The notes beneath the pieces were generated by a model, which saw only the letters and a list, made by a program, of their open reading frames with translations, was not told the origin of the DNA and searched no databases. A DNA stretch of 64,000 bases, from assembly GCF_015277775.1 (NCBI RefSeq), contig NZ_CP063849.1:9005501-9069500 (forward strand), read 5' to 3'. The stretch comes from Paludibaculum fermentans (GTDB lineage: Bacteria; Acidobacteriota; Terriglobia; Bryobacterales; Bryobacteraceae). Positions 51,281-60,490 of the stretch are shown here, piece by piece (the first letter of the stretch is position 1; each line of letters starts with the position of its first letter). The position numbers were made by a program, and so were the translations under genes.

Positions 51281-51328
51281 GACACCGGGGACCGGAATTC
51301 CCGGGAACCGGTAGCAAACTTCGGTGTC
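51281..51328 (+). promoter_or_regulatory. Structured leader upstream of tonB-like gene
   Basis: GACACCG (51281-51287) pairs exactly with CGGTGTC (51322-51328), enclosing ACCGG/CCGGT and other short pairings, about 60 nt before the next start codon. It could be a post-transcriptional element or part of an attenuator in the secF-tonB spacer (51239-51387). No known riboswitch consensus was recognised. Confidence 0.3.
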
Positions 51329-51387
51329 CAAATAGGTGAGAACGGTCTCTGAGGTCTCGGGGGCCGGACGCAAGGAGAAACAGCCCA

Positions 51388-52143
51388 ATGTTCGAACAGA
51401 CCTTCGTGGATGGAACGGCTAAAACCAACAAAGGTTGGACGGTCATCGTATCCACAACGTTGCAGATCGCATTGATCGGGGGAGGAGTCATCCTGCCGCT
51501 GCTCAATCCGGAAATTCTCCCCAAGACCGCTTTGAGTTCCATGCTGGTGGCGCCGCCTCCTCCGCCTCCTCCTCCTCCCCCTCCTCCTCCCCAGGCAGCT
51601 GTGGTGAAGGTTGTGAAGGTGGTTCCGAAGCAGTTCGACGGTTCCCGCCTGATGGCTCCAAAGCAGGTACCTAAGGAAATCGCCATGATCAAGGAAGACG
51701 AAATTCCTGCCAGCACCTCCGGTGGCGTGGTGGGTGGTGTTCCTGGTGGCGTCCCGGGCGGAGCCCCGGGTGGTGTAATTGGCGGCATTATCAGCAGCGC
51801 CGCTCCTCCTCCTCCTCCTCCAGTCAAGGAGGCTCCCAAGCCCGTTACCCCCAAGCGCATTTCGGTGGGCGGCAACGTGCAACAGGCCATGCTCGTCAGC
51901 CAGCCTCGGCCCACTTATCCTCCCTTGGCCAAGCAGGCGCGCATCTCCGGAACAGTCCGCTTCACCGCTGTCATCGGCCGCGACGGTACGATCCAGAACC
52001 TAACCCTGGTATCAGGCCATCCGCTGTTGGTGCAGTCGGCGACCGAAGCCGTGAAGCAGTGGCGCTACAAGCCCACGCTGCTGAACGGCGAACCGGTGGA
52101 AGTTGTGACTCAGATTGACGTCAACTTCACGTTGAACCAGTAG
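51388..52143 (+). CDS. TonB-family energy transducer
   Basis: 251 residues. The cytoplasmic N-terminus is short, followed by one membrane anchor (TVIVSTTLQIALIGGGVILPLL), a run of 13 consecutive prolines, a Gly/Pro/Val periplasmic linker (GGVVGGVPGGVPGGAPGG) and a C-terminal TonB domain (PRPTYPPLAKQARISGTVRF, TLVSGHPLLVQSATEAVKQW, VTQIDVNF). It should transmit the force of the adjacent ExbB/ExbD motor to outer-membrane transporters. Confidence 0.94.
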   Translation: MFEQTFVDGTAKTNKGWTVIVSTTLQIALIGGGVILPLLNPEILPKTALSSMLVAPPPPPPPPPPPPPQAAVVKVVKVVPKQFDGSRLMAPKQVPKEIAMIKEDEIPASTSGGVVGGVPGGVPGGAPGGVIGGIISSAAPPPPPPVKEAPKPVTPKRISVGGNVQQAMLVSQPRPTYPPLAKQARISGTVRFTAVIGRDGTIQNLTLVSGHPLLVQSATEAVKQWRYKPTLLNGEPVEVVTQIDVNFTLNQ

Positions 52144-52191
52144 TAGTCCGCATTCGTTCAAGACAAATCAACTCGCAGGAGATTTAAGAAG

Positions 52192-52923
52192 ATGATTCTT
52201 CAGTTCCAAGTATGGTCGTTCCTGTTGCTCCAGGAGGCGGCCGTCAATTTTGACCTCCGGTCGATGTGGTCTCAGATGGGATGGCTGGCCAAAGTCGTCG
52301 TCATCGTTCTGTTCATCATGTCCGCCTGGTCAATCGGCGTGATGATCGATCGCCTGATCGTTTTTAATGCCGCTCGCAAGCAGAGCCGTCTGTTTGCCCC
52401 GGCCGTTGCTGGCGCCCTCCGCGAAGGCAAGCTCGATGAAGCCATCAAGATTGCTGATCGCTACAAGAAGTCGCACCTCGCCAAGGTCGTCGTGGCTGGT
52501 CTTCAGGAATTTCGCGCTCACCAGATGAGCACCGAAATCCCCGGCGAAGAGATGGAAGCCTCCAAGCGCGCCCTCGAGCGTGCCGAAGCGATCGTGCACT
52601 CCGAGATGGAGCGCGGCATCAGCGGTCTGGCCACCATCGGTTCCACCGGCCCCTTCGTGGGTCTGTTCGGCACGGTCGTCGGTATCATCAACGCGTTCAA
52701 GGGCATTTCGTCTGAAAAGTCCACCGGTCTCGGCGCTGTGGCCGGCGGTATTTCGGAAGCCCTGGTCACCACCGCTATCGGTCTCTTCGTGGCTATCCCC
52801 GCGGTGTGGATGTTCAACTACTTCAACAACCGCGTGAAGGCGTTCGACGTGGAGATGGGCAACTCCAGCTCCGAACTGATCGACTACTTCCTGAAGAAGT
52901 CGCAGAAGGCTGCGACCAAGTAA
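52192..52923 (+). CDS. exbB: MotA/TolQ/ExbB proton channel protein
   Basis: 243 residues with three membrane segments: VVVIVLFIMSAWSIGVMIDR near residue 37, and two around 145-215 containing GISGLATIGSTGPFVGLFGT and SEALVTTAIGLFVAIPAVWM, the ExbB/TolQ signature. It forms the pentameric stator of the Ton/Tol motor with the ExbD proteins encoded next. A TolQ assignment cannot be excluded. Confidence 0.95.
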   Translation: MILQFQVWSFLLLQEAAVNFDLRSMWSQMGWLAKVVVIVLFIMSAWSIGVMIDRLIVFNAARKQSRLFAPAVAGALREGKLDEAIKIADRYKKSHLAKVVVAGLQEFRAHQMSTEIPGEEMEASKRALERAEAIVHSEMERGISGLATIGSTGPFVGLFGTVVGIINAFKGISSEKSTGLGAVAGGISEALVTTAIGLFVAIPAVWMFNYFNNRVKAFDVEMGNSSSELIDYFLKKSQKAATK

Positions 52924-53043
52924 GTTTGTCAGGTCAGGCACTGTAAGCGAGTCCGGCGAGTTGATTTCGCCGTTGCCGGGGGCTCCGGGTCTGGAGCCCC
53001 CGGGCAGCGCGGAGTTACTTCTGCCGGGATAAGGAGAACCCGA

Positions 53044-53514
53044 ATGTCAGACAAGAAGAAGAAACAGGCGGCGGGCGCTACCATCGCAGACATCAACGTC
53101 ACCCCGATGGTCGACGTGATGCTCGTGCTGCTCATCATCTTCATGGTCATCACGCCGATGCTCTCCAAGGGCGTCAGCGTGGACCTTGCCAAGACGATGA
53201 ACCCGATTGCGATGCAGAACGCCGATAAGGAAGACGCTGTCTTGGTGGCCGTGACTCGCGATGGCCGGGCTTGGCTCGGATCCAGCCAAGTCAATCCGGC
53301 CGACCTTCCTGGAAAAGTGAAAGACCTCCTCTCCACCCGCCTCGATAAGACCTGCTACGTGAAAGCCGATTCACGTGCTCGCTACGAGAAGGTTGTGGAT
53401 GTCGTCGATAACCTGCGCGCGGCAGGCGTCGACAACATCGGTCTGCTCACCGACCTGGATGCCAAGGCCAGGAAAGCTGGCGCTGGCGAGCCGGCTGCCG
53501 CTGAAGCAAAGTAA
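53044..53514 (+). CDS. exbD: ExbD/TolR biopolymer transport protein (first copy)
   Basis: 156 residues. After a Lys-rich cytoplasmic N-terminus comes IADINVTPMVDVMLVLLIIFMVITPML, broken here as the ExbD motif with the functional Asp in MVDVMLVLLIIFMV. The periplasmic domain has DGRAWLGSSQVNPADLPGK and VKADSRARYEKVVDVVDNLR. It partners the ExbB stator. Confidence 0.94.
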   Translation: MSDKKKKQAAGATIADINVTPMVDVMLVLLIIFMVITPMLSKGVSVDLAKTMNPIAMQNADKEDAVLVAVTRDGRAWLGSSQVNPADLPGKVKDLLSTRLDKTCYVKADSRARYEKVVDVVDNLRAAGVDNIGLLTDLDAKARKAGAGEPAAAEAK

Positions 53515-53605
53515 TTTAGTCGGGCCGCCCTCAGGGCCGGCCCAGGCGCTACCTGACTGAGAAGTTTGGCGGCGCGGACTTGAACAGTTTTAAAGGAGAT
53601 TTCCT

Positions 53606-54031
53606 ATGGGCATGGCAGTTGGCGGAGACGGCGGCGGACCGAAGTCAGAAATCAACATGACTCCGCTGATCGACGTTCTCCTCGTTCTTCTCATTATTTT
53701 CATGGTCATCACGCCTCTTACCCCCAAAGGTCTCGAGGCCACGATCCCGCAGCCGCCGCCGCCGAACTCACCTCCTCCTCCGGTGGATCGTACCGTGGTC
53801 ATCATCATCAACAAAGATCGCTCGATGATGCTGAATACGGAGCCGATCTCCGAAGAACGACTGGCGGAACGTCTGCTTGACGTATTCAAAACGCGCGCTG
53901 AACGCATCTGCTTCGTCAAGGCGGACCCCGATCTTGAGTTCCAGTACGTTGCCAAGGCGATTGATATCGCCAAGGGCGCGCAAATGGACAAGGTCGGCCT
54001 AATGACCGCCAAGATGGAGGCCGGCGAATAG
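53606..54031 (+). CDS. exbD: ExbD/TolR biopolymer transport protein (second copy)
   Basis: 141 residues with AAGGAG upstream. The membrane anchor holds the Asp motif in MTPLIDVLLVLLIIFMVIT; the periplasmic part contains a proline-rich stretch (QPPPPNSPPPPVDRTVV) and FVKADPDLEFQYVAKAIDIA. Two different ExbD proteins next to one ExbB suggest a heteromeric ExbD pair, as seen in several Gram-negative phyla. Confidence 0.94.
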   Translation: MGMAVGGDGGGPKSEINMTPLIDVLLVLLIIFMVITPLTPKGLEATIPQPPPPNSPPPPVDRTVVIIINKDRSMMLNTEPISEERLAERLLDVFKTRAERICFVKADPDLEFQYVAKAIDIAKGAQMDKVGLMTAKMEAGE

Positions 54032-54048
54032 CCTGAGGTGGTACGCTG

Positions 54049-54903
54049 ATGAATCGCAAAGCGCTCGTAATTCTCACCGCGGCGACACTATTACTCGCCG
54101 GCATGTCCTCTGGCTGCAAAAAGCTGCAGGCTCGCGACAATCTGAATAAAGGTGTTCAGGCCTTCAAGAACGCCAAGTACGCTGATTCCGTCGAGTTCTT
54201 CAAGCAGGCCATTGAACTCGACCCTACTTACCCCACCGCTCGCCTGTACCTGGCCACCGCTTACATGAGCCAGTACATCCCCGGTGCTGAGTCCCCCGAA
54301 AACGTAGCGTTCGCCAAGAACGCCAACGACAACTTCCTTGAGGTTCTGCGCGCCAACCCCGGCGACACCACCGCTTTGAAGTCGCTGGCCTCCCTGGCTT
54401 ACCAACAGGTCACAGGCGCTCCTACGCCCGAAGAGAAACTGGCTCGTCTCGACAAAGCCGCTGAATGGTACAAGAAGCTCGCTTCAGTCGACCCCAACGA
54501 GAAGGAAGCTTTCTACTCTCTCGGCGTCATTGCCTGGGCCAAGTTCTACCCGGCCTGGATGAGCGCACGCAATAAGCTGGGCATGAAGCCGGAAGCTCCT
54601 GGTCCCATCAAGGACAAGAAGGTGAAGGCTGAACTCGCCGAGAAGTACACCGCTGTCGTTGCCGAAGGCATCCAGAATCTGGAGAAAGCCCTCAGCATCG
54701 ACAAGGAGTACGACGACGCGATGGCTTACCTCAATCTGCTGCACCGCGAACGGGCCGATATCGCCGACTCCGACGCGGATTACAAAGCAGAAACCGAAAT
54801 GGCCGACAAGTTCATGGCTCAGGCTCTCGAAACGCGCAAGATCAAGGCCGAACGCGCTCCGAAGACCCAGGGCATCACCACGGAAGAAGCGCCCGCTAAG
54901 TAA
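54049..54903 (+). CDS. TPR-repeat lipoprotein
   Basis: 284 residues. The leader ILTAATLLLAGMSSGC ends with the lipidated Cys23. TPR units follow: LNKGVQAFKNAKYADSVEFF, QAIELDPTYPTARLYLATAY, DKAAEWYKKLASVDPNEKEA and NLEKALSIDKEYDDAMAYLN. It lies 17 nt after exbD and ends the operon before the terminator at 54941. It probably serves as a scaffold for the motor or for outer-membrane assembly. Confidence 0.9.
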   Translation: MNRKALVILTAATLLLAGMSSGCKKLQARDNLNKGVQAFKNAKYADSVEFFKQAIELDPTYPTARLYLATAYMSQYIPGAESPENVAFAKNANDNFLEVLRANPGDTTALKSLASLAYQQVTGAPTPEEKLARLDKAAEWYKKLASVDPNEKEAFYSLGVIAWAKFYPAWMSARNKLGMKPEAPGPIKDKKVKAELAEKYTAVVAEGIQNLEKALSIDKEYDDAMAYLNLLHRERADIADSDADYKAETEMADKFMAQALETRKIKAERAPKTQGITTEEAPAK

Positions 54904-54940
54904 GCGCTTTGTACCGCAGGCCGTCAGATTCGTTAGAATA

Positions 54941-54977
54941 AGAGCGAGGGCATCTCATTCAGGGATGCCCTCGCTCT
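54941..54977 (+). terminator. Intrinsic terminator closing the tgt-sec-ton cluster
   Basis: A perfect 14-bp stem (AGAGCGAGGGCATC with GATGCCCTCGCTCT) with a 9-nt loop is followed by TTCTG, extending the stem's final T into a short U-tract. It lies 38 nt after the TPR lipoprotein stop and before the rsh gene. Confidence 0.85.
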
Positions 54978-55029
54978 TTCTGTATCAGTTGGCGCAGCGG
55001 CCACGACGCCGGCGCATTTGGCCGTGAAG

Positions 55030-57276
55030 ATGGATTCTTCCCCGACTCGCCTCGAACCCGCGGCACCTGTCTCACCGGAAACCCCTACCTTGCCTGGAGT
55101 TACGCCGGCCCTCGAGGCCGCTTACAACAACGTCGAGGCGACCGTTCGCGCCCGCCGCCCCAACGACGACCTCGGTCCGCTGCGCCGTGCCTTCGAGTTC
55201 GCATGCGAGAAGCATGCCCCTCAGAAGCGCGACTCCGGTGAGCCGTACATGTTCCACCCTGTCGCCGTCGCCCAGATCCTCGCAGACATGCAGATGGATC
55301 TCGTGTGCCTCGAAACAGGGCTCCTGCACGACACGCTGGAAGATACGCAGACCACCTCCGAGGAAATCCGCAAAGCCTTTGGCGAGGACGTCGCCCGCTG
55401 CGTCAACGGCGTCACGAAGCTCAGCAAGATCAACCTTCACAATCGCGAAGTCCGCCAGGCCGAGAGCGTCCGCAAGATGCTGCTCGCCATGGTGGAGGAC
55501 ATCCGCGTCATCATTGTGAAGCTGGCTGACCGCATGCACAACCTGCGCACGCTGGACTCCATCTCCCGCGACCGCCAGGAACGCATCGCCGCTGAAACGA
55601 TCGAACTCTACGCCCCCATCGCCCACCGCCTGGGCATGGGCAAACTGCGCGCCGAGCTCGAGGATCTCGGTTTCCGCTATCTGGACCCGGAAGCCTACCG
55701 GGAAGTTCGCGAAGCCATTGAAACTCGCCGCCTAGCCAACGAGGAAGTCCTCGACGAGATCCGCACCACCATTCAGAACAAGCTCGGCGAAGAGGCGATC
55801 CCCGTCCGCGTCCAGGGGCGTGTGAAACGGCCCTGGTCGGTCTACCAGAAGCTCCGCAAGCAGCGCATTCCCATCGACCAGGTGTACGACCTCCTTGGTA
55901 TCCGCATCATCACGGACTCCGTGAAGAACTGCTATGCCGCCCTCGGTGTCATCCACAACGAGTGGCATCCCATCCCCGGCCGCATCAAAGACTTCATCGC
56001 GATTCCCCGTCCGAACCTCTACCAATCCCTTCACACGTCGGTCATGGGCCCCAACGGTGTCGTTTTTGAGGTCCAGATCCGCACGGAGGAGATGCACCGT
56101 CTCGCCGAAGAGGGCATCGCCGCGCACTGGAAGTACAAGGAAGGCAAGAAAGGCCCGGGCGACGACGATCAACGCATCGCCTGGCTGCGCCAACTTGTCG
56201 AGTGGCAGCGCGAAATGGGCGACCCTTCCGATTTCATGTCCAACCTCAAGGTGGACTTATATCCGGAAGAGGTCTACTGCTTCACCCCCAAGGGCCGTGT
56301 CGTTGTCCTGCCGCGTGACGCCACATCCGTCGACTTCGCCTACGCCATTCACACCGATGTCGGCCACACCTGCATCGGCGCCAAGGTGAACGGCCGCATG
56401 GTGCCCCTCAAGCACTCCCTGCGCAACGGTGACGTCGTCGAAGTCCTCACCCAGAACGGCGGCCAGCCCAGCCGCGACTGGCTCACCTTCGTCAAGACAG
56501 CCCGCGCCCGCAACAAGATCCGTCATGTCATCAATGCGACGGAACGCGAAAAGGCCGTCGAACTCGGCCAGAAGCTGCTGGAACGCGAGGCCCGCCGCCT
56601 CGGTGTGGCCATGAGCCGCATCACCCGGGCGCAGATGGAATCCGTCGCCGGCGACTACGGCTACAGCAAGATCGAGGATCTTCAGGCCGCCCTCGGCTGG
56701 GGCAAGTTCTCCGCACGCCAGGTGCTGGCCAAACTCGCGCCGGATGTGGTGGAGCCGGAAACACCCGTCTCGCCCTCACCGCTGCCCACCCCTTCACAGG
56801 ACAAGGATAAGTCCGGCGCGGCCAAGGACTACGTCATCCAGGTGAAGGGCATCGACGACCTGCTCACCTATCGCGCCAAGTGCTGCAACCCCATTCGAGG
56901 CGAACCCATCGTCGGCTACATCACCCGCGGCAAAGGCGTCGCCGTCCACTCCAAGAACTGCCCGAACGTCCAGAACCTGATGTATGAGGCCGAGCGCCGC
57001 ATCGAGGTCGAATGGGCGCGCGGCGCGGGCGAGTCGTTCCATGTCCGCCTGGTGGTCCATACAGACGATCGCGCCGGCATGCTCAACCAACTCACCCAGA
57101 TCCTGTTCGACGAGGATGTGAACATCCGCAGCGTCGAAGCACACGCCGACGAGAAGCAGTTCGATTCGGCCATCGTCGAGATGACGGTGGAAGTGCGCGA
57201 CAAGAAACAACTGGAGCGCATCGTGTCCGCCATGCGCCGTGTCTCCGGCGTCCGCGATATCGAACGCGTTCATTAG
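55030..57276 (+). CDS. rsh: Bifunctional (p)ppGpp synthetase/hydrolase, RelA/SpoT family
   Basis: 748 residues from ATG 55030; TTG 55018 and GTG 55024 are alternatives with no better ribosome site. Domains in order: HD hydrolase (GLLHDTLEDT, His about 100; the motif is intact), synthetase (VYDLLGIRIITDSVKNCYA; PNLYQSLHTSVMGPNG; FEVQIRTEEMH), TGS (YCFTPKGRVVVLPRDATSVD), helical and zinc-finger region (AKCCNPIRGEPIVGYITRGK) and C-terminal ACT. It sets the stringent-response alarmone level. The intact HD motif argues for a bifunctional enzyme. It is followed by DUF971 at 9 nt. Confidence 0.96.
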   Translation: MDSSPTRLEPAAPVSPETPTLPGVTPALEAAYNNVEATVRARRPNDDLGPLRRAFEFACEKHAPQKRDSGEPYMFHPVAVAQILADMQMDLVCLETGLLHDTLEDTQTTSEEIRKAFGEDVARCVNGVTKLSKINLHNREVRQAESVRKMLLAMVEDIRVIIVKLADRMHNLRTLDSISRDRQERIAAETIELYAPIAHRLGMGKLRAELEDLGFRYLDPEAYREVREAIETRRLANEEVLDEIRTTIQNKLGEEAIPVRVQGRVKRPWSVYQKLRKQRIPIDQVYDLLGIRIITDSVKNCYAALGVIHNEWHPIPGRIKDFIAIPRPNLYQSLHTSVMGPNGVVFEVQIRTEEMHRLAEEGIAAHWKYKEGKKGPGDDDQRIAWLRQLVEWQREMGDPSDFMSNLKVDLYPEEVYCFTPKGRVVVLPRDATSVDFAYAIHTDVGHTCIGAKVNGRMVPLKHSLRNGDVVEVLTQNGGQPSRDWLTFVKTARARNKIRHVINATEREKAVELGQKLLEREARRLGVAMSRITRAQMESVAGDYGYSKIEDLQAALGWGKFSARQVLAKLAPDVVEPETPVSPSPLPTPSQDKDKSGAAKDYVIQVKGIDDLLTYRAKCCNPIRGEPIVGYITRGKGVAVHSKNCPNVQNLMYEAERRIEVEWARGAGESFHVRLVVHTDDRAGMLNQLTQILFDEDVNIRSVEAHADEKQFDSAIVEMTVEVRDKKQLERIVSAMRRVSGVRDIERVH

Positions 57277-57285
57277 GAATCTCCC

Positions 57286-57657
57286 ATGACCATTTCCACG
57301 GATCCGCTGCACCTCGCCGTCTCTAAATCCAAAGGCATCAAGATCGACTGGTCCGACGGCCACAAGAGCGATTTCTCCTGCGAACTCCTGCGTGACGAAT
57401 GCCCCTGCGCCACCTGCACCGGAGCCCATGGCACCGAGCCGCAGCGCACCGATTACTCCAAGCCCGCCCCCGCCGCCAACCCCTTCCAGATGTACAAGCC
57501 GAAGATCCGCATGAACAACATCGAAGAGGTCGGCACCTACGCCGTGAGAATTGACTGGAACGATGGACACAACGCCGGGATATACTCCTACGAGCACCTG
57601 CGCCGCATCTGTCCATGCGCCGAGTGCATGAAGTTACGACAGGAAGGCCGACTATGA
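57286..57657 (+). CDS. DUF971 (GBBH-like N-terminal) protein
   Basis: 123 residues. KIDWSDGHKSDFSCELLRDE, CPCATCTGAHG and IDWNDGHNAGIYSYEHLRRI with CPCAEC are the two halves of the DUF971 domain, shared with the N-terminus of gamma-butyrobetaine hydroxylases; the cysteine pairs may bind metal. DUF971 is often linked to iron-sulfur or Mrp/ApbC-type proteins in other genomes, but none is next to it here. The stop overlaps the next start (ATGA). Confidence 0.93.
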   Translation: MTISTDPLHLAVSKSKGIKIDWSDGHKSDFSCELLRDECPCATCTGAHGTEPQRTDYSKPAPAANPFQMYKPKIRMNNIEEVGTYAVRIDWNDGHNAGIYSYEHLRRICPCAECMKLRQEGRL

Positions 57658-58007
57658 AGCTGCTGTTCGCATTGATAGTCCTCCTGGCCCTGCCACTGGC
57701 GGCGGCCGATCTCACGGGACATTGGAAAGCGGAAGTCCAGATCGCCGGCAATACCGGCAACCCCTCGTTCACCTTTCAGCAGGATGGGTCCAAGCTCACC
57801 GGAACCTACACCGGCATGCTGGGTGAATACAAACTCAACGGCACCGTCGATGGCAATAAGGTTCGTTTTGAGTTCAAGGCCAACTACGAAGGCAACGCCC
57901 TGAACGTCGTCTACACGGGCACCATCGAGTCGCCCACCAGCATGAAGGGCACCATCGATTTTGGCGGCGCGGCCGACGGATCCTTCACCGCACAAAAGGA
58001 TAAGTAA
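57654..58007 (+). CDS. Small secreted beta-rich protein (paralog of the 16065 gene)
   Basis: 117 residues from ATG 57654, coupled to the DUF971 stop by ATGA and preceded by AGGAAGG. A signal peptide (LLFALIVLLALPLAAA) is followed by DLTGHWKAEVQIAG, FTFQQDGSKLTGTYTG, and IESPTSMKGTIDFGGAADGS. The 'DGSKLTGT' strand matches the secreted protein encoded at 16065-16436. The function is unknown. Confidence 0.85.
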   Translation: MKLLFALIVLLALPLAAADLTGHWKAEVQIAGNTGNPSFTFQQDGSKLTGTYTGMLGEYKLNGTVDGNKVRFEFKANYEGNALNVVYTGTIESPTSMKGTIDFGGAADGSFTAQKDK

Positions 58008-58047
58008 CTCCGAATTGTAGCCCTGCCTGTGGCGATATACTCGATGC

Positions 58048-60378
58048 ATGTTGCGCAGAGAGTTCCTGTTGCAGGCCGGCGCCACCGGTCTGCTCGCCGC
58101 CGCTGACGTCGATGTCGCCACCAGTGCCTGGAAGGCCCGTTGGGTCTTCCCCGCCGGTGCGTCGCCCAATGCGTACGGCGTCTACCACTTCCGCCGTAGC
58201 TTCTCGCTCGACCGCAAGCCGGCCGCACTCAAGCTTCATGTCAGCGGCGACAGCCGCTATGAGCTGTTCCTGAACGGAGTCCGCATATCCCGGGGTCCCG
58301 CTCGCGGCGACCTCAACCACTGGCGCTATGAAACCGTCGACGCCGCTGTCCACGCAGTCCAGGGAAAGAATGTCCTTGCCGCCGTCGTCTGGAACGAGAC
58401 GCCCTACTCCGCAGTCTGCCAGTGGTCCAATCGAACCGCCTTCCTGCTCCAGGCCGGCGACACTGATTTTGAAACCGTGAACACCGGCAAAGGCTGGGTC
58501 TGCGCCGCCAATCCGGCCTACGCGCCCATCCCGCTGCCCGGCAACCAACGCGGGGATATCGCTCCCGGCTACTACGCCATCGGCCCGATGGAGCGTTTCG
58601 ACGCCGGCAAACACCTTTGGGGCTGGGAACGGCCCGAGTTCGACGATTCCGCCTGGCAGCCCGCCGAAGTCGGTCCCAATGCATCACCTCGCGACCAGAC
58701 CGACGCGCCCAGCCGTTGGATGCTCGTCGCCCGCAACATCCCGCCGATGGAAGACACGCCTGCCCGCCTGGCGCGCGTCCGCAAGGCCGACGGCATCCAG
58801 CCGCCGCCCGCCTTCCCGGCGCAGAAAGCGGCCTTCACGATCCCCGCCAATACCAAGGCGACCCTGCTCATCGACCAGGACCACCTCACCACCGCCTTCC
58901 TCGAACTCGAAGTGAACGGCGGCCGCGGAGCCCAGATCCAGGTCCGCTATGCCGAGGCGCTCTTCCAGCAGCTGCGCCCGCGCGCCGTCAAAGGCAACCG
59001 TGACGAAGTGGACGGCAAGGAGTTCCGCGGCTACGGCGACATCTACACCGCCGACGGCCAGCACCGCGTCTACCGCCCCCTCTACTGGCGCACCTGGCGC
59101 TACATCCAGCTCACCGTCGAAACCAAGTCCGAGCCCCTCGTCATCGAGGACCTGCGCGGCGTCTTCACCAGCTACCCCTTCACCGTCAAAGCCAAGCTCG
59201 ATACCGGCGTCCCCTTCCACCAGAAGATGCTCGACATCGGCTGGCGCACCGCCCGCCTGTGCGCCCATGAGACCTATATGGACTGCCCCTACTACGAGCA
59301 GCTGCAGTACGTCGGCGACACCCGCATCCAGGCCATGGTGACGCTCTACATGACCGGCGATCCGCGCCTCGTCCGCAACGCCATCGAACTCATCGACAGC
59401 TCGCGCACCGCGGAAGGCGCCACGCTCTCCCGTGCCCCCAGCGTCCTCCAGCAGTACATCCCGCCTTTCTCACTGTGGTGGGTCGGCATGGTGCACGACT
59501 ACTGGTGGTACGTCGACGATCCGGCCTTCGCCCGCCGCATGTTGAACGGCGTCCGTGCCGTGCTCGGCTGGTACACCAGCTTCCTGCGCAGCGACGGCCT
59601 GCTAGGGGCCATGCCCTGGTGGAACTACGTCGACTGGGTCGCCACTTGGCGCGGCGGCCGCCCGCCGTCCGAGCCCGACGTCATGCCGGCCACCATCCAA
59701 CTGCAGCTCCTGCTCGCCCTGCGCTGGGCCGAGGAACTGGAAGCCGCCCTCGGCAGCCGCGCTCTCGCCGGCCAGTACAAGGAAACCGCCGGCCGCCTCC
59801 ACGCCGCCATCCAGGCCAAGTTTCACGACGCCCAGCGCGGCCTTTACAGCGAGGATCTGGCTCACAAGCTCTTCTCCCAGCACGCCAACGTGCTCGCCGT
59901 CCTGGCCGACCTGCCGGCCACGCCAGCCGCCGCCCGCGAGCTCATGCTTAAGGTGGAGCCCGATCAGTCCCTCTCCAAGTGTTCTGTCTACTTCCGCTAT
60001 TACCTCGACCGCGCCATGGTCAAGGCCGGCCTCGGCGACCGCTACCTCGACCGCCTCGGCACCTGGGAGTTCATGGTCAAGGAAGGGCTCACCACCTGGG
60101 CCGAAACCGACTCCGGCGCCACCCGCTCCGACTGCCATGCCTGGGGCTCCAGCCCGAACATCGAGTTCTTCCGCACCGTGCTCGGTGTCGACTCCGCCGC
60201 CCCTGGCTTCAGCAAGGTCCGCCTGGCGCCCAACCTCGGCAAGCTCACCAAGGCCAGCGGCGTCGTGCCGCACCCCAAGGGCCTGATCGAAGTCACCGTC
60301 GAACGGGCCGGCTCCGGCTACCGCTGGACCGCCAAGGCCCCCGCCGGAGTTCAGGTCATCGGTCCGCCGCAGGCCTGA
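58048..60378 (+). CDS. Alpha-L-rhamnosidase-like GH78 hydrolase
   Basis: 776 residues with a twin-arginine-type start ([18 protein letters not shown]). The N-terminal sandwich domains (about 28-370) include [20 protein letters not shown] and TRGD-like substrate-binding strands; the (alpha/alpha)6 barrel has [18 protein letters not shown], the family's 'DCP...GD' signature, with WWNYVDWV and [14 protein letters not shown] near its C-terminal side. It should release terminal rhamnose from plant or bacterial polysaccharides, fitting a soil saprotroph. It lies 40 nt after the small secreted gene. Confidence 0.92.
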   Translation: MLRREFLLQAGATGLLAAADVDVATSAWKARWVFPAGASPNAYGVYHFRRSFSLDRKPAALKLHVSGDSRYELFLNGVRISRGPARGDLNHWRYETVDAAVHAVQGKNVLAAVVWNETPYSAVCQWSNRTAFLLQAGDTDFETVNTGKGWVCAANPAYAPIPLPGNQRGDIAPGYYAIGPMERFDAGKHLWGWERPEFDDSAWQPAEVGPNASPRDQTDAPSRWMLVARNIPPMEDTPARLARVRKADGIQPPPAFPAQKAAFTIPANTKATLLIDQDHLTTAFLELEVNGGRGAQIQVRYAEALFQQLRPRAVKGNRDEVDGKEFRGYGDIYTADGQHRVYRPLYWRTWRYIQLTVETKSEPLVIEDLRGVFTSYPFTVKAKLDTGVPFHQKMLDIGWRTARLCAHETYMDCPYYEQLQYVGDTRIQAMVTLYMTGDPRLVRNAIELIDSSRTAEGATLSRAPSVLQQYIPPFSLWWVGMVHDYWWYVDDPAFARRMLNGVRAVLGWYTSFLRSDGLLGAMPWWNYVDWVATWRGGRPPSEPDVMPATIQLQLLLALRWAEELEAALGSRALAGQYKETAGRLHAAIQAKFHDAQRGLYSEDLAHKLFSQHANVLAVLADLPATPAAARELMLKVEPDQSLSKCSVYFRYYLDRAMVKAGLGDRYLDRLGTWEFMVKEGLTTWAETDSGATRSDCHAWGSSPNIEFFRTVLGVDSAAPGFSKVRLAPNLGKLTKASGVVPHPKGLIEVTVERAGSGYRWTAKAPAGVQVIGPPQA

Positions 60379-60490
60379 TCCGCTCCGGCTTACCGCTACA
60401 ATCGAAAGACGGCGCCCGGGCCTCATCCGCCCGCCGCGCCGTCTCGGCCCGCTCGACGTCCGCCGACCACTGGAGAATTCGGATCCGCCC

